Assembly (NCBI GenBank): GCA_041392805.1
Contig: JAWKLJ010000001.1
Coordinates: 3,534,001-3,598,000 of the forward strand
DNA: 64,000 nucleotides
Direction: 5' to 3'
Origin: Saprospiraceae bacterium
GTDB lineage: Bacteria; Bacteroidota; Bacteroidia; Chitinophagales; Saprospiraceae
Shown piece after piece: positions 43,341-52,144 of the stretch. Numbering within the stretch: position 1 is the first letter of the stretch; each line of letters begins with the position of its first letter. Both the position numbers and the translations under genes were made by a program. Under the pieces are notes generated by a model that was given only the letters and a program-made list of their open reading frames with translations, searched no databases and was not told where the DNA came from.

Positions 43341-45113
43341 ATGAGTAAATTCGTTGTATCGGCGCGTAAATATCGACCCAATCGCTTTGATGAGGTAGTG
43401 GGGCAGGAACACGTTTCTGTTACCCTGAAAAATGCCTTGCAAAACGATCACCTGGCACACGCCTTTTTGTTTTGCGGACCACGCGGTGTCGGAAAAACAA
43501 CCTGCGCACGAATATTAGCTAAAATCCTCAATTGCCAAAACCCTTCGACCGACTTTGAACCCTGCAATAAATGTGAATCTTGTGAGGCCTTTAATGAAAA
43601 TGCTTCTTTTAATATCACCGAACTAGATGCCGCTTCCAATAACTCTGTAGAACATATTAGAGCGCTAATTGAACAAGTTCGGTTTCAGCCACAGAAAGGA
43701 AAATATAAAGTATTTATCATAGATGAGGTACATATGCTCAGTCAACAGGCCTTCAATGCCTTTTTGAAGACCCTGGAAGAGCCACCCTCTTACGCCATTT
43801 TCATCCTGGCAACGACTGAAAAACACAAAATCATTCCTACCATCTTATCCCGTTGCCAAATTTTTGACTTCCGGCGGATTCAGGTGCCTGATATGGTAAG
43901 CCATTTGGAGGAAATCTGTCAACAGGAAAATATAACAGCGGAAAGTGATGCCTTACATATCATCGCTCAAAAAGCAGATGGTGCCCTCCGGGACGCCTTG
44001 TCCATTTTTGATCGGATTGTCTCTTTTTCAGGCAAAAAACTTACTTACGAAGACGTTATTACCAACCTCAATGTGTTGGATTATGATTACTATTTCAAAT
44101 TTGTAGATGCGCTTTTGCGGGAAGATATATCCCAGGTATTAGTCATTTTTGATGATATTCTTAAAAAAGGCTTCGATGCCGAGCTTTTTATCAATGGTTT
44201 GGCAGAACACCTGCGGAACCTCCTCGTATGCAAGGACGGACAAACCTTGACCTTGCTGGAAGTGAGTGACAGCCTGCGAGCACGCTACAAGGAACAAGCG
44301 ATGGTCAGTCCAACTTCCTACTTACTGACCGCCCTCAATCTCGCCAATGATTGCGATATCAACTACAAAATGGCGCGCAACAAACGCCTGCATGCAGAAA
44401 TGGCACTCATCAAAATGGCACACATCAACCGCGCTTTCAAGTTGTCTGAGCAGGCTTTGTCCCCCCAACCCCTTGAAAAAAAAAACCTTGACCTAAGTGA
44501 GCAAACACCAACACCTATAGCAACGCCGACGCCTCCTCCTGTTGCTATTCCACCTCAGGAAACGCCTAAACCAGTACCCTCTTCCCCTGCCTCCCCAACA
44601 GCCGACAACAATGGAACACAACAAGCCCCTCCTGCTATCAAAACCTCTGCTAAACACAGCATCGCCAAAATAAACCTGGATTCGCTTTTAGCAGAAGTAC
44701 AACAAGATACCGTATCGGAAGAAAAAGTAACACAGGAGGAACTCACTACGGAAAAACTTATTAAAGCTTGGGAGGCATTTGTCGAGCAATTGGATAAAGA
44801 AACCATTAAGTCTATTTTCAAAAATGCGACAATTGATTTGGAGGGAAAAACCATAGTGATAAAAACCGGCTCAGCTATTGCAGAAAGTGCAATCAGAGAA
44901 GAACTTGGATTGATGGATTTTATCCGAAAACAAGTAGGGCATCATGATCTTGTAATGAACCTAATACGGGATGAGTCCATGGTGAAAAAAGAACCTCCTA
45001 AACGGAGAAAAAACTTAAATGCAAAAGAAAAATACTTGTTGATGAATGAAAGTAACCCACAGGTGAGAGCACTCATTGACCGATTTGGTTTGCGACCAGA
45101 TGATGAGCAGTAA
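43341..45113 (+). CDS. dnaX: DNA polymerase III subunit gamma/tau
   Basis: A 590-residue DnaX, the clamp-loader ATPase subunit. Walker A is 'GPRGVGKTTCAR' near residues 46-57, the zinc module 'CQNPSTDFEPCNKCESC' near 65-82, and Walker B 'VFIIDEVHMLS' near 123. A proline-rich linker (about 385-435) separates the ATPase part from a C-terminal domain that likely binds polymerase. No clear slippery A-run with a nearby stop was seen that would produce a short gamma form, although an A9-type run occurs at 44477-44485 in the linker. The gene is solitary, followed after 140 bp by a Crp-type regulator. Confidence 0.96.
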   Translation: MSKFVVSARKYRPNRFDEVVGQEHVSVTLKNALQNDHLAHAFLFCGPRGVGKTTCARILAKILNCQNPSTDFEPCNKCESCEAFNENASFNITELDAASNNSVEHIRALIEQVRFQPQKGKYKVFIIDEVHMLSQQAFNAFLKTLEEPPSYAIFILATTEKHKIIPTILSRCQIFDFRRIQVPDMVSHLEEICQQENITAESDALHIIAQKADGALRDALSIFDRIVSFSGKKLTYEDVITNLNVLDYDYYFKFVDALLREDISQVLVIFDDILKKGFDAELFINGLAEHLRNLLVCKDGQTLTLLEVSDSLRARYKEQAMVSPTSYLLTALNLANDCDINYKMARNKRLHAEMALIKMAHINRAFKLSEQALSPQPLEKKNLDLSEQTPTPIATPTPPPVAIPPQETPKPVPSSPASPTADNNGTQQAPPAIKTSAKHSIAKINLDSLLAEVQQDTVSEEKVTQEELTTEKLIKAWEAFVEQLDKETIKSIFKNATIDLEGKTIVIKTGSAIAESAIREELGLMDFIRKQVGHHDLVMNLIRDESMVKKEPPKRRKNLNAKEKYLLMNESNPQVRALIDRFGLRPDDEQ

Positions 45114-45253
45114 ATCTTGCCCAAAATGTTGCCCATGAGACAGTTTAGCTCACTACTTTTTATTAAAAACAACCTTATATACTCAATTGATGTTCAATGT
45201 TTCATTACTTTGAGCAACGAAAAGGCTATAAAACAAACAAAAGAGCAGAATCT

Positions 45254-45952
45254 ATGAGTAATAACCAATCCCTCTGGTATTTAGAAAACATCGATGTTAC
45301 AGGTCTATTTTGCCCCAAGAAAATAGGTCGTGGTGACATGGAAGAACATGCTCATAAAATATTTAAAAAAGGAGAATACATTTACCTTCCAGATGAGCAA
45401 GCTGATCGCATTTATTTTCTTACCGAAGGGAGGGTGAAAATTGGCTCTTATGCTGATACCGGCAAGGAAATCACAAAAGCTATCTTAAATAAAGGGGAAG
45501 TATTTGGTGAACTTTCGCTCATTGGAGAAGAAAAAAGAAGAGACTTTGCCTATGCTATGGAGAATACAACCCTTTGTATTCTTACGGTAAATGACATGAG
45601 ATCGCTGATGCGTGATCACAACTCATTGAGCCTTTTTCTAATGAAAATAATGGGCTCCCGCATGCTCGAAATGGAACAACGCCTGGAAGCATTAGTTTTT
45701 AAGGACTCCAGGACGAGGATCATAGAATTTTTGCACAACCTGGCAACAAATAAAGGACAAAGGGTTGGTTATGAACACGTGGTACGAAAATTTATGACGC
45801 ACCAGGAAATTGCCAACCTCACAGCTACCTCCCGCCAAACCGTTACAACTGTTTTAAATGATTTGCGGAATAAAAATATCCTGACCTTCGACCGTCGACG
45901 CTTATTGGTAAGAGATTTGGAGCTCCTGGCTAAAGAATCTCAGCTTGTCTAA
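45254..45952 (+). CDS. Crp/Fnr-family transcriptional regulator
   Basis: A 232-residue regulator from ATG 45254 (MSNNQSLWYLEN); 19 further in-frame residues upstream do not fit the family. The cyclic-nucleotide-binding-like domain is at about 25-140 ('KKGEYIYLPDEQADRIYFLT', 'GEVFGELSLIGEE') and the winged helix-turn-helix is at about 160-225, with recognition helix 'TATSRQTVTTVLNDLR'. The usual cAMP-contact Arg-Ser pair after GELSL is not obvious ('IGEEKRRDFA'), so another ligand is possible. It is a single gene; targets cannot be read from sequence. Confidence 0.93.
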   Translation: MSNNQSLWYLENIDVTGLFCPKKIGRGDMEEHAHKIFKKGEYIYLPDEQADRIYFLTEGRVKIGSYADTGKEITKAILNKGEVFGELSLIGEEKRRDFAYAMENTTLCILTVNDMRSLMRDHNSLSLFLMKIMGSRMLEMEQRLEALVFKDSRTRIIEFLHNLATNKGQRVGYEHVVRKFMTHQEIANLTATSRQTVTTVLNDLRNKNILTFDRRRLLVRDLELLAKESQLV

Positions 45953-46038
45953 AATTCTATTATGGGCATTGACGGTCGCAAGACTGGTTGCTTAGCCGTC
46001 GCTTATCTTCATGGCAAATGGCTATTATGACCCTTCCC

Positions 46039-46070
46039 TTTTAAAGTCTAACTAAGAATCCTTATATTTC
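46039..46070 (+). promoter_or_regulatory. possible promoter of the HD-domain gene
   Basis: TTTT at 46039-46042, a 20-bp spacer and TATATTTC at 46063-46070 each differ from the -33/-7 consensus by one base. The site is 20 bp before the ATG at 46091. Confidence 0.35.
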
Positions 46071-46090
46071 CCCAAACAAATAAACCCACC

Positions 46091-46636
46091 ATGATTTCAC
46101 GCGAACAAGCCAATACCATGTTACAAGAAATGACTAAAACCACTTCCCTTCTTCGACATGCCCGTACCGTAGAACTCGTCATGAGAGCCCTTGCTCGACA
46201 TTTTGGAGAAGAGGAAGAAAAGTTCGGCGTAGTTGGCTTACTTCACGATGCTGATTATGAAAAATTTCCAGATCAACACCCCAATGTGATTGTCCAGCAA
46301 TTAAAAGAATTAGGCGAAGAGGAGCTTGCCCACGCCATCGCGGGTCACTATACCAAATGGAATGTCCCCCGTGAAACGATGCTTGACAAATGTATTGTCG
46401 CTGCAGATGAATTGACTGGCTTTATTTATGCAGCAGCCTTGATTCGCCCTACTAAGATTACAGGTATGGACGCCAAGTCTGTTATGAAAAAATTCAAAAC
46501 GAAAACCTTTGCTGCTTCTGTCGATAGGGAAGAAGTACAAAAAGGTGCTGAATTAATCGGTATGGAACTTCAGCAATTAATCAATTTTATCATTCCCGTT
46601 TTGGAAGCCCATAAGGAAGAGTTAGGTTTAGTCTAA
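46091..46636 (+). CDS. HD-domain hydrolase
   Basis: A 181-residue HD-superfamily protein. The metal-binding residues are visible as H in 'LLRHARTVELV' near residue 23, H-D in 'VGLLHDADYEKFPDQHP' near 54, a further H in 'HAIAGHYTKW' near 81, and D in 'CIVAADELTGF' near 98. This small form is usually annotated as an HDIG-domain hydrolase; members hydrolyse phosphate esters of nucleotides. It is cytoplasmic. It is followed after 59 bp by a secreted TPR gene that may or may not be co-transcribed. The substrate is unknown. Confidence 0.9.
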   Translation: MISREQANTMLQEMTKTTSLLRHARTVELVMRALARHFGEEEEKFGVVGLLHDADYEKFPDQHPNVIVQQLKELGEEELAHAIAGHYTKWNVPRETMLDKCIVAADELTGFIYAAALIRPTKITGMDAKSVMKKFKTKTFAASVDREEVQKGAELIGMELQQLINFIIPVLEAHKEELGLV

Positions 46637-46695
46637 TCTTCTTTAGGCTTGAAAAAAATAGTCCTATTTTTAGCCAACTTTAAAACCAACACCTA

Positions 46696-48294
46696 ATGAA
46701 TCGCTTTTCCCTTTTTGCCATAATCATTCTCCTCTCTTGTTTTAGCCTCTCTACACTTATTGCGCAGCACGGCGATCATGGTGCAATGATGTCTCAACCC
46801 AAAGATACCATTCCATTATACACCGATGCATTAGGTGAATTCTCTCGTACTATTTCTACAAAAAATAAAGAAGCACAAGCCTATTTCAATCAAGGCATAC
46901 AATTGAAATATGCCTTTGGGGTAGAAGAAGCCGCTCTTTCTTTTAAAGAGGCGCAAAAAAGAGACCCCAACTGCGCCATTTGTTATTGGGGAGAAGCTTG
47001 GGCCTTGGGCGCTTATTTGAATGGCTCCTTATCAGAAAAGGATGCTCCTAGGGCCTATGAAGCCATACAACAGGCCGCTAAATTGGCTACAAAACAGGCT
47101 AGTCCGGTCGAAAAAGCGCTCATTAAAGCGATGCTTCCCCGCTATGTCGAAAACTTTGATAAAGCAACCAAAGCCAAACAAGATAGCGCCTACGCCAATG
47201 CAATGGCTGAGGTGTATAAGCAATTTCCTGAAGACGATGATGTGGCAACCATTTATGCAGAAGCTTTATTTATCCTTGAACCAAGGCGTGGAGAAAGGGA
47301 CATCAATGATCCTGATGTACAAAGAATCATGAAAATTCTGGAAAAGGTTTTGAGCTCAAGTATTGAAAAGCCTGGCGCTTGTCATCTCTACATCCACGCC
47401 ACCGAAGCGACTGCTCAGCCCGAGCTCGGAGAGCCTTGCGCAGATTACCTGGGCAATTCCATCCCCGGTGCCAGCCATATCAATCACATGCCCTCACATA
47501 CCTGGAACGAAGTCGGCCGCTGGGGAGAGTCTGTACGGGCTAATCTACAGGCCTGGCACACCGATCAAAAAGCACTCATGGGTAAGGCCGTAGCCATCTA
47601 CCCCTCGCATAATCTCCATATGCTGCTTTACTCCGCCTCCATGGATGGCCAGGGAGCCATTGCCATTCAAGCCGGAAAGGATTTTGCAAAAACCACAGGG
47701 AATACTATGTTCCACGTACTCACCTTAATTCGATTCGGACGCTTTGATGAAGTGTTAGCGGTTGGACAGCGCCCAGAGGCTACTATACCTAGAGCAATGT
47801 GGGATTTTGCACAAGGTTATGCCCATCTTAAAACGGGAGAAGCAGATTTTGCAAAGGTTTACCTGGATAGGGTAATGACTGCGGCAGATACTTCCGAGGC
47901 CGAATATCGCGGCCACCCAGCAGAACGCCTACTTGGTACTTTAGGAGGCATTTTGGAAGGTGAAATCCATTGGACGGAAGGCAATAGAGAAAGGGCTATC
48001 GCCTCCTTTCAACGTGCAGTCGATTGGGAAGATGCCATGACCTACGATGAACCCGAACCACTTCCCTTTGCCGCCCGGCATTGGCTTGGTGCCGCCCTCC
48101 TGTCAATGGAACGTTACGCCGATGCTGAAAAAACTTATCTTGAGGAACTCGATGACCATCCCAACAATGGCTGGTCCTATTTTGGCCTGATGGAAGCACT
48201 CAAGGCACAAAACAAGGCTATTGAAACGGTTAAAAAGAAGTTTGAAGAAAGCTGGGCCAGATCAGATACCTGGATTCAGGCTTCAAGATTTTAG
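46696..48294 (+). CDS. secreted TPR protein of the 'CxxCYWGEA' family
   Basis: A 532-residue exported protein (signal MNRFSLFAIIILLSCFSLST). TPR-like helices run through most of it: 'YFNQGIQLKYAFGVEEAALS' near 60-80, 'RDPNCAICYWGEAWALGAYL' near 90-110 and a last pair near 440-500. 'HLYIHATEA', 'ASHINHMPSHTW' and 'YPSHNLHML' hold many histidines in the middle, which could bind a metal. The family is widespread and has no assigned role. The gene is solitary and converges on the ECF sigma operon with a 53-bp spacer. Confidence 0.88.
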   Translation: MNRFSLFAIIILLSCFSLSTLIAQHGDHGAMMSQPKDTIPLYTDALGEFSRTISTKNKEAQAYFNQGIQLKYAFGVEEAALSFKEAQKRDPNCAICYWGEAWALGAYLNGSLSEKDAPRAYEAIQQAAKLATKQASPVEKALIKAMLPRYVENFDKATKAKQDSAYANAMAEVYKQFPEDDDVATIYAEALFILEPRRGERDINDPDVQRIMKILEKVLSSSIEKPGACHLYIHATEATAQPELGEPCADYLGNSIPGASHINHMPSHTWNEVGRWGESVRANLQAWHTDQKALMGKAVAIYPSHNLHMLLYSASMDGQGAIAIQAGKDFAKTTGNTMFHVLTLIRFGRFDEVLAVGQRPEATIPRAMWDFAQGYAHLKTGEADFAKVYLDRVMTAADTSEAEYRGHPAERLLGTLGGILEGEIHWTEGNRERAIASFQRAVDWEDAMTYDEPEPLPFAARHWLGAALLSMERYADAEKTYLEELDDHPNNGWSYFGLMEALKAQNKAIETVKKKFEESWARSDTWIQASRF

Positions 48295-48347
48295 ATAAAA
48301 GGGGGGCATTTGTTTACTATCGCTGTCCCGATCTTGGCGACCTAGGC

Positions 48348-48785
48348 TCACTTTTCTGGATCAGTTTGGTCGAGCTTTTCCTTTGGGGGGATATTATTTC
48401 CTCTTTTCCCGCGATCCCCTTCTCCATTTTTCCCTTGAAAGTATCGTTTCCGAAAATCGACCAACTTTGATTGCTGCTCACTGGTCAAAAATGGTTTAAT
48501 CTCAGCAAACATGGAGTCCATTAAAATGCGGCGTTTAGTCCTTGACTCCCGCATGAGCAGCCCCATCTCCCGTCCATATTCCTTGATGATAGGCGTAAGT
48601 TTTTCCTGTTGTTCCGCTGTGGCTTCAATTTTATTAAAAATATGATCATGTATCCTCGGTCCTCCGCCCATATCACCCACTTTTTGGATTTGCCGCTTAA
48701 TTAACTCTCGGTTAGTGAAAAAACCTGCTGTAAATCCAATGACCAACAAACCTGCTATGGTTAAGACTGTTTTTAATGTTTTCAT
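48348..48785 (-). CDS. Spy/CpxP-like periplasmic or membrane-anchored protein
   Basis: A 145-residue protein from ATG 48785 (MKTLKTVLTIAGLLVIGFTA), which puts a signal-anchor at the N-terminus; the in-frame start at 48806 overlaps the anti-sigma gene. The mature part is helical with 'ATAEQQEKLTPIIKEYGREM' and 'LTSEQQSKLVDFRKRYFQ', the double 'LTxEQxxKL' pattern of Spy/CpxP and heavy-metal-sensor proteins. The tail is charged and unstructured. It is 10 bp after the anti-sigma gene, so it is probably part of the same envelope-stress operon. A chaperone-like role in the periplasm is inference. Confidence 0.85.
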   Translation of the reverse strand: MKTLKTVLTIAGLLVIGFTAGFFTNRELIKRQIQKVGDMGGGPRIHDHIFNKIEATAEQQEKLTPIIKEYGREMGLLMRESRTKRRILMDSMFAEIKPFLTSEQQSKLVDFRKRYFQGKNGEGDRGKRGNNIPPKEKLDQTDPEK

Positions 48786-48795
48786 TACATCATTT

Positions 48796-49206
48796 TTAAA
48801 ACCCATTCTCTACAAACATTAAGGCATCCTCTGGCATAACGTCGCTGACCCCAATGATGGTTTCCATCATCAAACTGCCTTCGGTCAGATAGATTGCACC
48901 CAAAGCAATACCAAGGACTAACACACATGCAGCTGCCACACGCGGAAATAAACGAACAATTATAGCGCCGAGATCCTCTTCTCTCTGCCAACCAATTTGC
49001 CTCATCACCCTAGTAGCAAAGTGCTCAGCGGTAGCGGGCTGCCATGCCTGTAGTTGTCCTCTAATTTCAAGAAGATGCGTTTTTTCTTCCTGGAGTTTGA
49101 TTGACTTTTTCAGGGCGTCTTGCAATTCCAACGCCTCAGTAGGCAGTAAGTCTTGATCTAAAGACCGGACTAATAAGTCAAGCTTTTTTTTGTATTCCCT
49201 ATCCAT
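48796..49206 (-). CDS. putative anti-sigma factor (single TM)
   Basis: A 136-residue protein with a helical cytoplasmic N-terminus (residues 1-80, including 'LLPTEALELQDALKKS'), one transmembrane helix at about 88-107 (PRVAAACVLVLGIALGAIYL) and a short periplasmic tail. There is no HCC zinc motif, so it is not a ZAS-type factor; topology and position directly after an ECF sigma gene (36-bp gap) define the role. It would hold the sigma factor at the membrane until a signal triggers release. Confidence rests mainly on context. Confidence 0.82.
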   Translation of the reverse strand: MDREYKKKLDLLVRSLDQDLLPTEALELQDALKKSIKLQEEKTHLLEIRGQLQAWQPATAEHFATRVMRQIGWQREEDLGAIIVRLFPRVAAACVLVLGIALGAIYLTEGSLMMETIIGVSDVMPEDALMFVENGF

Positions 49207-49242
49207 TATCTATATCCATTTAAATCTATAATTTTCATGCCA

Positions 49243-49827
49243 CTAATCCCCTTTGAGGATCGTCTTCAATTTCAGTTGGGCCCGAGCCAGCCTCGAAGCA
49301 ACGGTCCCCATTGGCAAATCCAACATTTCTGCTGTTTCTTTGACGGAATATCCATCGACCAAGCGCAGTACGACTATGCTGCGAAAATCTGGTTCCAGTT
49401 GTTGCAAGGCATTGGCAATCAAATCTCTATCATCCAGTCGTTCTGGTGTCTCACTCCTATCTGGCAAATCAATTGGTTTTTCTGATTTCTGAAAAGAAAA
49501 AAAACGTTGGAACCTTCGTTGTCGCCTCTTTAATTCGTTTAACGACAAGTTAATAGCAATCCGCGTCAGGTAGGTACCAAGTCCCGACTCCCCTCTAAAT
49601 TTATCAAGCGATTGATAAAATCGTATAAATACACCTTGTGCTACATCATCTGCCTCTGTCACATTTCCCAACATCCCTATTACCGTTGCGTTGACCTGAT
49701 TTTGATAACGCTCCACCAATAACCTAAAGGCATTGTCATCACCTTCGCTCGCAGCAGTAATCAGTTCTGTATCTGTACACATTAATCGGGTTTCCACTAC
49801 CGGTATTAAAGGTTTGGGATTGATCAT
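49243..49827 (-). CDS. ECF RNA polymerase sigma factor
   Basis: A 194-residue ECF sigma-70 factor. Region 2 (about 30-100) shows 'FRLLVERYQNQV' and 'EADDVAQGVFIRFYQSLDKF', and region 4 (about 135-190) shows 'FRSIVVLRLVDGYSVKETAE' followed by 'LPMGTVASRLARAQLKL'. The first ATG (49827) gives a 15-residue leader before M16; the latter (49782) also fits the family, so the start is open. It leads the operon with the anti-sigma and Spy-like genes, indicating an autoregulated envelope-stress response. No target motif was identified. Confidence 0.94.
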   Translation of the reverse strand: MINPKPLIPVVETRLMCTDTELITAASEGDDNAFRLLVERYQNQVNATVIGMLGNVTEADDVAQGVFIRFYQSLDKFRGESGLGTYLTRIAINLSLNELKRRQRRFQRFFSFQKSEKPIDLPDRSETPERLDDRDLIANALQQLEPDFRSIVVLRLVDGYSVKETAEMLDLPMGTVASRLARAQLKLKTILKGD

Positions 49828-49920
49828 TCCTTATTTTTCGTCTTTTAGACAAATGGAAGATAACATCTTTTCCCTGGCTATGAAAATAGACCTGGTATTT
49901 GGCAAAATATCCTACTGAAC

Positions 49921-50020
49921 AATAACCTTCTTTATCGAATTTAACTTTTCCGCTGTTAAAGGTTTCTGCAAATAACCTTCTTTATCGAATTTAACTTTTC
50001 CGCTGTTAAAGGTTTCTGCA
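49921..50020. repeat. exact 50-bp tandem duplication at the 3' end of a response regulator gene
   Basis: Bases 49921-49970 and 49971-50020 are identical, and the match runs four more bases (AATA) beyond. Being 50 bp, the duplication is not a multiple of three and shifts the frame of the overlapping minus-strand response regulator gene near its stop. Confidence 0.98.
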
Positions 50021-50372
50021 AATAGCCTTTTATAATAGAAAATTGTTCAGCAGTGGCCAAATCTTTTGGATTATCAGAAGTCGTTAGAATAATCGTGTGG
50101 AAGCCAAGGCTGGCTGCACGTTCAAAAACTAAAGGGTATTTTTCCAGGAGCTCAAAGCCCGTATATTTGGGCATATTTATATCCAGAAGGATTAAATTGA
50201 TTTCCCCATTATCTGCGGGCTTTTCAGGGAGGTTTAAAAGCAATTGCATACCATCATCTACGTTATCAGCTACCTGAATACTTTCGGCAAGGTTTTCGTG
50301 TTCGATAATATAGCGATGGTAATAATTGACCGCAAGGTCATCATCAATTAAGATAATTTGTTTAAAAGCCAT
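49956..50372 (-). CDS. single-domain response regulator with duplication-altered C-terminus
   Basis: A 138-residue stand-alone receiver domain (CheY/Rcp-like). Acidic residues D10-D12, phosphoacceptor D64 in 'ILLDINMPKYTGFELL', T in 'IILTTSDNPKD' and K in 'GYLQKPLTAEKL' are all present, so it should be phosphorylatable. The end of the gene lies in the 50-bp duplication: translation leaves the first-read copy in a shifted frame and adds C-R-N-L before a stop at 49956-49958. Without the duplication the frame would read K-V-I-V-Q and stop at 49912-49914. The core fold is therefore intact. It is 84 bp from the sigma operon and 56 bp from proS; the cognate kinase is not nearby. Confidence 0.92.
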   Translation of the reverse strand: MAFKQIILIDDDLAVNYYHRYIIEHENLAESIQVADNVDDGMQLLLNLPEKPADNGEINLILLDINMPKYTGFELLEKYPLVFERAASLGFHTIILTTSDNPKDLATAEQFSIIKGYLQKPLTAEKLNSIKKVICRNL

Positions 50373-50428
50373 GTTTGTTTTGGGTTAGCTATCTGCTAAC
50401 GGTAAAATAAACAATTTTTTTTACATCC

Positions 50429-51904
50429 TTAATACGCTTTAGCAAATAGTACCCTTTCTTTGGAAGGTTGTCCAGTTAAGATACATTTCCCTGCTTCTTG
50501 TACATTATTATTAGGAATACAGCGAATAGTCGCTTTTGTCAACTCCTTGATTTTAAGTTCTGTCTCAGTCGTCCCATCCCAATGTGCAGAAATAAACCCA
50601 GGAATATCCCTATCAAGCACCGCTTTGAATTCTTCGAAAGAATCTACCCTAGTGGTATGTTCATTTCTGAAATTCAAAGCCGTTTGATATAAATTATCTT
50701 GAATATCCTTTAGTAATTGCTCAATATATAAGGCAATACCATCCAAAGGTATACTCATTTTTTCTTTGGTATCTCTGCGTGCCACCTCCACAACACCGTT
50801 CTCTAAATCACGTGCCCCAATCCCAATTCGAACGGGAATTCCTTCCATTTCATATTGAGCGAATTTGAAACCAGGCCGCTTCTTCATGTCCAAATCATAC
50901 TTGACACTGATGCCCTTATCTTTCAACATGCGCATCACTTTATCGGCGACTTCGTCAATTTCTGGTGTAGGTTTTGGTATGGGCACGATAACCACTTGCG
51001 TCGGCGCTAATTTTGGTGGAATAACCAAGCCATTATCGTCTGAATGGGTCATTATCAGGCCACCGATCAAACGCGTGGAAACGCCCCATGAAGTTGCCCA
51101 AACCAGTTCTTCCTTATTGTTTTCATTCAAAAATTTCACATCAAAAGCCCTGGCAAAATTTTGCCCCAAAAAGTGCGAGGTTCCGGCTTGCAAAGCCTTG
51201 CCGTCTTGCATCATCGCTTCAATGGTCAGGGTATCCTCTGCTCCTGCAAAACGTTCATTCGCCGTTTTAGCCCCTCGGATAACGGGCATCGCCATGTACT
51301 CCTCTGCAAAGGTGGCATAGACCTCCTGCATCTGCCTGGCTTCTGCTACTGCTTCTGCTTTTGTGGCATGCGCCGTATGTCCTTCTTGCCAAAGAAATTC
51401 GGCAGTTCGCAAAAATAATCGCGTACGCATTTCCCAACGTACAACATTTGCCCACTGGTTGATGAGAATGGGTAAATCGCGATAGGAGTTGATCCAATCT
51501 TTATAGGTATGCCAAATTATAGTCTCCGAGGTTGGCCTTACAATGAGTTCTTCTTCCAATTTTGCGCTAGGGTCAACCACCAATCCACTGCCGTCGGGCG
51601 CATTCATCAGGCGATGATGGGTAACGACAGCGCACTCCTTAGCAAAACCCTCAACATGTTCTGCTTCGCGACTAAGAAAACTTTTGGGGATAAATAAAGG
51701 AAAATAGGCGTTCACATGTCCTGTATCCTTAAACATGCGATCCAACTGGCCTTGTATCTTCTCCCAGACTGCAAATCCATTCGGTTTGATAACCATACAA
51801 CCTCGAACGGCTGAATTGTCAGCCAAACCTGCTTTCTTTACAATATCAATATACCACTGTGAGTAATCCTCGCTTCTACTAGTGATTTCCTTAGACTTTG
51901 ACAT
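50429..51904 (-). CDS. proS: proline-tRNA ligase, eukaryote/archaeal-like type
   Basis: A 491-residue class II ProRS without the bacterial editing insertion, the type-3 (archaeal/eukaryote-like) form common in Bacteroidota. Visible are 'DYSQWYIDIVKKAGLAD' at the start, motif 2 'VVRWEMRTRLFLRTAEFLWQ' near 155-175, 'GTSHFLGQNFARAF' near 245 and motif 3 'TSWGVSTRLIGGLIMTHSDD' near 275. The anticodon-binding domain follows, and the C-terminus ends in the conserved 'FAKAY'. It charges tRNA(Pro) in the cytoplasm. The ATG at 51904 is 240 bp from a divergent secreted protein gene. Confidence 0.97.
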   Translation of the reverse strand: MSKSKEITSRSEDYSQWYIDIVKKAGLADNSAVRGCMVIKPNGFAVWEKIQGQLDRMFKDTGHVNAYFPLFIPKSFLSREAEHVEGFAKECAVVTHHRLMNAPDGSGLVVDPSAKLEEELIVRPTSETIIWHTYKDWINSYRDLPILINQWANVVRWEMRTRLFLRTAEFLWQEGHTAHATKAEAVAEARQMQEVYATFAEEYMAMPVIRGAKTANERFAGAEDTLTIEAMMQDGKALQAGTSHFLGQNFARAFDVKFLNENNKEELVWATSWGVSTRLIGGLIMTHSDDNGLVIPPKLAPTQVVIVPIPKPTPEIDEVADKVMRMLKDKGISVKYDLDMKKRPGFKFAQYEMEGIPVRIGIGARDLENGVVEVARRDTKEKMSIPLDGIALYIEQLLKDIQDNLYQTALNFRNEHTTRVDSFEEFKAVLDRDIPGFISAHWDGTTETELKIKELTKATIRCIPNNNVQEAGKCILTGQPSKERVLFAKAY

Positions 51905-52144
51905 GTATTGAGTTGATTTTAACAGTTTTATAACACATTTTCTGGTATTTTTGTCGTATATTAAAGGTGACTAAAATAACCGAAAAACGTCCAAATATTA
52001 GTTAACAACTTACTTTTAATGACTTTAACATTACTATTTGTTGATTTTAATAGTGTTTTAACTAAAAAATCGCCACAAAAGTAATAATTTACGTGTTGTT
52101 AGCTGTAAGAGAGTCCTAGTAATTGCATTTAAAATTATCCTTTT

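Noticed and set aside
49921..50020. Short CRISPR-like or phage repeat
   Set aside because: There are only two directly abutting copies with no spacer; it is a simple tandem duplication within a gene end.
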